Both the position numbers and the translations under genes were made by a program. The notes beneath the pieces are model-generated. The model was not told the DNA's origin, searched no databases, and saw nothing but the letters and a program-made list of their open reading frames with translations. Shown piece by piece: positions 61,944-64,000 of a DNA stretch of 64,000 bases; the stretch's first letter is position 1, and every line of letters begins with the position of its first letter. Source of the DNA: Lineus longissimus (lineage: Eukaryota; Nemertea; Pilidiophora; Heteronemertea; Lineidae); NCBI RefSeq assembly GCF_910592395.1, contig NC_088319.1, forward strand, positions 17,298,001-17,362,000. Reading direction: 5' to 3'.

Positions 61944-64000
61944 GTTTGTTTCCAAAGAGATTCTTCGCATTGTGTAGAAAATAGAAGATGGACAAGAATT
62001 ATGATCGCTTTTGTTAATCCACAGACAGAAGTAAAAAGAAAGATTTCTTCACTGTTTGTAGATTCAAGATGATGCCACAGCTCGAGCTGCAGAGAAACTC
62101 CAGATGCCCCCAGTGCTGAAGGCCTGTGAACCAATTGATGAAATCCTCTCTCAAGATCCTGACCTTAAAGGACTCAATAAACACAACATTCTTTTTACGG
62201 ATATCACATTCGGAATATCTGACAGGGTAGGTTTATTGTCACTATTTTGTAGACAGGCTAATATACAAAGTAGATCCACTCTATCAGGGAGACCTTTGGA
62301 ACTGACAATTGCTGTCCTTAATTTAAAGGTGTCCTGATTACTGAGGTCAAATCAGTGAAAATGACCAATGGGACCAAGTGTGATGTCCTTGATAGGGAGG
62401 TGCCCTGTAAGGGAGTTTCCACTGCATTTTGTTAGTAAGGGGGATAAAGTTGCTCCAGTAATAATTACCTTTTTTTGCCTTTATTTCCAGGACCGATACA
62501 TATTGGTGAGGGAACCTGGCGGTACATTGAGAAAAGCCTCTTGGGAGGAACGACAAAGGTGCCTACAGATATATTTCCCACACGACGGCCGTAAACTCAG
62601 AATGCCCAAAATGTTTGAGGAGCAAAATCTTGAGGTATGACCAAGGTCATCTTTTTTGACAAGGCTCGTGAATTTCAGGAACATTCCTTTCTCATGCACA
62701 GCTCATTGCAGTTTAATGAATTGTTATTTATCTTGTTAGAGAAGTCGTGGTCTTACTGGAAGTCATTTTGGTATGAACAGCCAACCCACGCCTTGATTTC
62801 TTTCTTGCAGGATGTCTTGAATGAAGAGCGTTATGAATATGTTTTAGACCGAGCGTCTATTCAGTTTGAACCAGATGATCCACTTTATATAAGGGTAAGT
62901 CACTACAACAGTCTATCAGATGCAGTGGCCATGCTGATCTACCAGTGTTGTAGAGAAGAAGGGTTACCTATCTTGTAGTGTTGTATAGACATAGCGGCAC
63001 TGTACATCATCTTTATTAGCAACGGTTTTCATGTATGGGTAATGACTAATGATGATTATCTGATGAGAGTAATCCCTTGTTTCAGGTCATTGGGAGAACA
63101 TACACACATATAGATACAAATAAGAAATATGACGTGCTGCGGTCAACTCGGCATTTCGGAGGCATGGCATTTTATCTGGCCTGGCATCGAAAGGTGGATT
63201 ATCTCATGGCAGATATGTTGCAGAGAGATTTGTAAGTTTTGAATCACTGCCGATTTCTTATTTCATATGTTATTAGCTCTAACACTTTAAAAGAGGTTTA
63301 TCTAGATTTGATAGTAACTGAAGTGCTTTTGATCCAAGGTTCTAAGATGTAAAAAGCATGATGTAGAGTATTATCCTTGTTTGCATTGTGTTTTTGATAT
63401 GATCTACATGTATTGGAGATGTACTTCACTTTTGTGAATTTGTAGTCACAGTGAAGAGGACATGAATGAATGGAACTGCAATACAACATTTATGATCTGT
63501 TGCTGTAATATTTTACCATTGTTTACATTTCAGTTTCAAAGATGCTGTACAGCTCGTTCATCTCCATATCATCCTTCATCCCGACTCAGAGACGGCAAAT
63601 GATGTCATTTACCAGAAAGTCAAGAGCCCTATGGATCTGATTAAGGTATGATTCATCCCAGTAACTGATTCCAAATCCTGATGGGTTTTGCACAAAATGT
63701 TGGTCCAGTTGAGTCCAAGTTTTACTGCAAGAATTCCCAGAGCAATGTGGTAAAGTGGTTGAGTGAGGCCAAATATCACTCGGCACTCTATACACTGTAT
63801 ATAGTCACCAGCCCTGTTTATTCCACATTTGATCTAGAGTCCAGTTTGCCCAGCTAACCAGCGGAGCAGGATAAGCGTGACTGATTCAAACAGGGGGAGG
63901 TTATTTGTCTACCCCAGATGATTATTCTAAAACATTTGAACATCTCTTTCAGACGTACATTGCCAAAGATGCACCACACAAGGGGGAACTTGAACTCGCC
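61255..64000 (+). CDS. MRPS22: Mitochondrial small ribosomal subunit protein mS22 (partial, 3' end off window)
   Basis: Join: 61255..61390, 61578..61756, 62062..62226, 62491..62634, 62811..62894, 63086..63231, 63534..63645, 63953..>64000. Phases agree. The first 45 residues are Arg/Ser-rich with few acidic residues (RTLHVTSR), as expected of a mitochondrial presequence. The body matches MRPS22 landmarks: VQTILHQITGLDIKK, KLQMPPVL, FTDITFGI, VREPGGTLRKASWEERQRC, QFEPDDPLYI, YDVLRSTRHFGGM and LHIILHPDSET. The last visible segment, IAKDAPHKGELELA, corresponds to the final part of the human protein, so only a short C-terminal piece is missing. It is a metazoan-specific component of the mitoribosomal 28S subunit. 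The alternative acceptor at 61575 would add one Ala residue. Confidence 0.95.
61913..61943. repeat. (TCA)n microsatellite in MRPS22 intron 2
   Basis: About ten TCA trinucleotides give artificial poly-His (+) and poly-Met (-) frames. Confidence 0.93.

Overview
This window is animal nuclear DNA, with many introns and little coding sequence. Four genes can be named with high confidence and a fifth with moderate confidence. All have canonical GT-AG introns and vertebrate-like domain order. Repeat content (tRNA-derived and fold-back elements, minisatellites) and 100-4,000 base introns fit a non-vertebrate bilaterian, probably a marine invertebrate. I cannot name the phylum.

Layout. 1-5.8 kb: no recognised gene; a degenerate tRNA-like sequence and a 644 bp fold-back element. 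5.8-6.8 kb (+): 3' exons of an unrecognised gene with a lysine-rich C terminus. 9.4-16.2 kb (-): complete USP48, a nuclear deubiquitinase, in 16 coding exons; its stop codon lies inside a 40 bp minisatellite. 16.2-17.5 kb: divergent USP48/LEKR1 intergenic region holding a 253 bp element with perfect 28 bp inverted ends. 17.5-22.5 kb (+): a LEKR1-like coiled-coil protein in 13 exons. 23.4-28 kb: a repeat-rich block with a 68 bp hairpin satellite, a pair of inverted degenerate minisatellites and an inverted-repeat element. 33.4-50 kb (+): complete CAMTA, a calmodulin-binding transcription activator, in 19 coding exons (about 1,777 aa). 55.2-57.3 kb: a second, larger array of the same 68 bp satellite. 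59.4-61.1 kb (-): complete MAD2L2/REV7 (211 aa, 5 exons). 61.3-64.0 kb (+): the 5' part of mitochondrial ribosomal protein S22, cut by the window end. MAD2L2 and MRPS22 share a 117 bp divergent promoter.

The genes do not form a pathway. USP48, CAMTA and MAD2L2 have human counterparts on 1p36, and LEKR1 and MRPS22 on 3q, so the window may preserve old bilaterian linkage. No bacterial-type system, CRISPR array or intact transposase was seen. The most unusual material is structural: the stop-codon minisatellite, the twin 68 bp satellites and several large inverted repeats.
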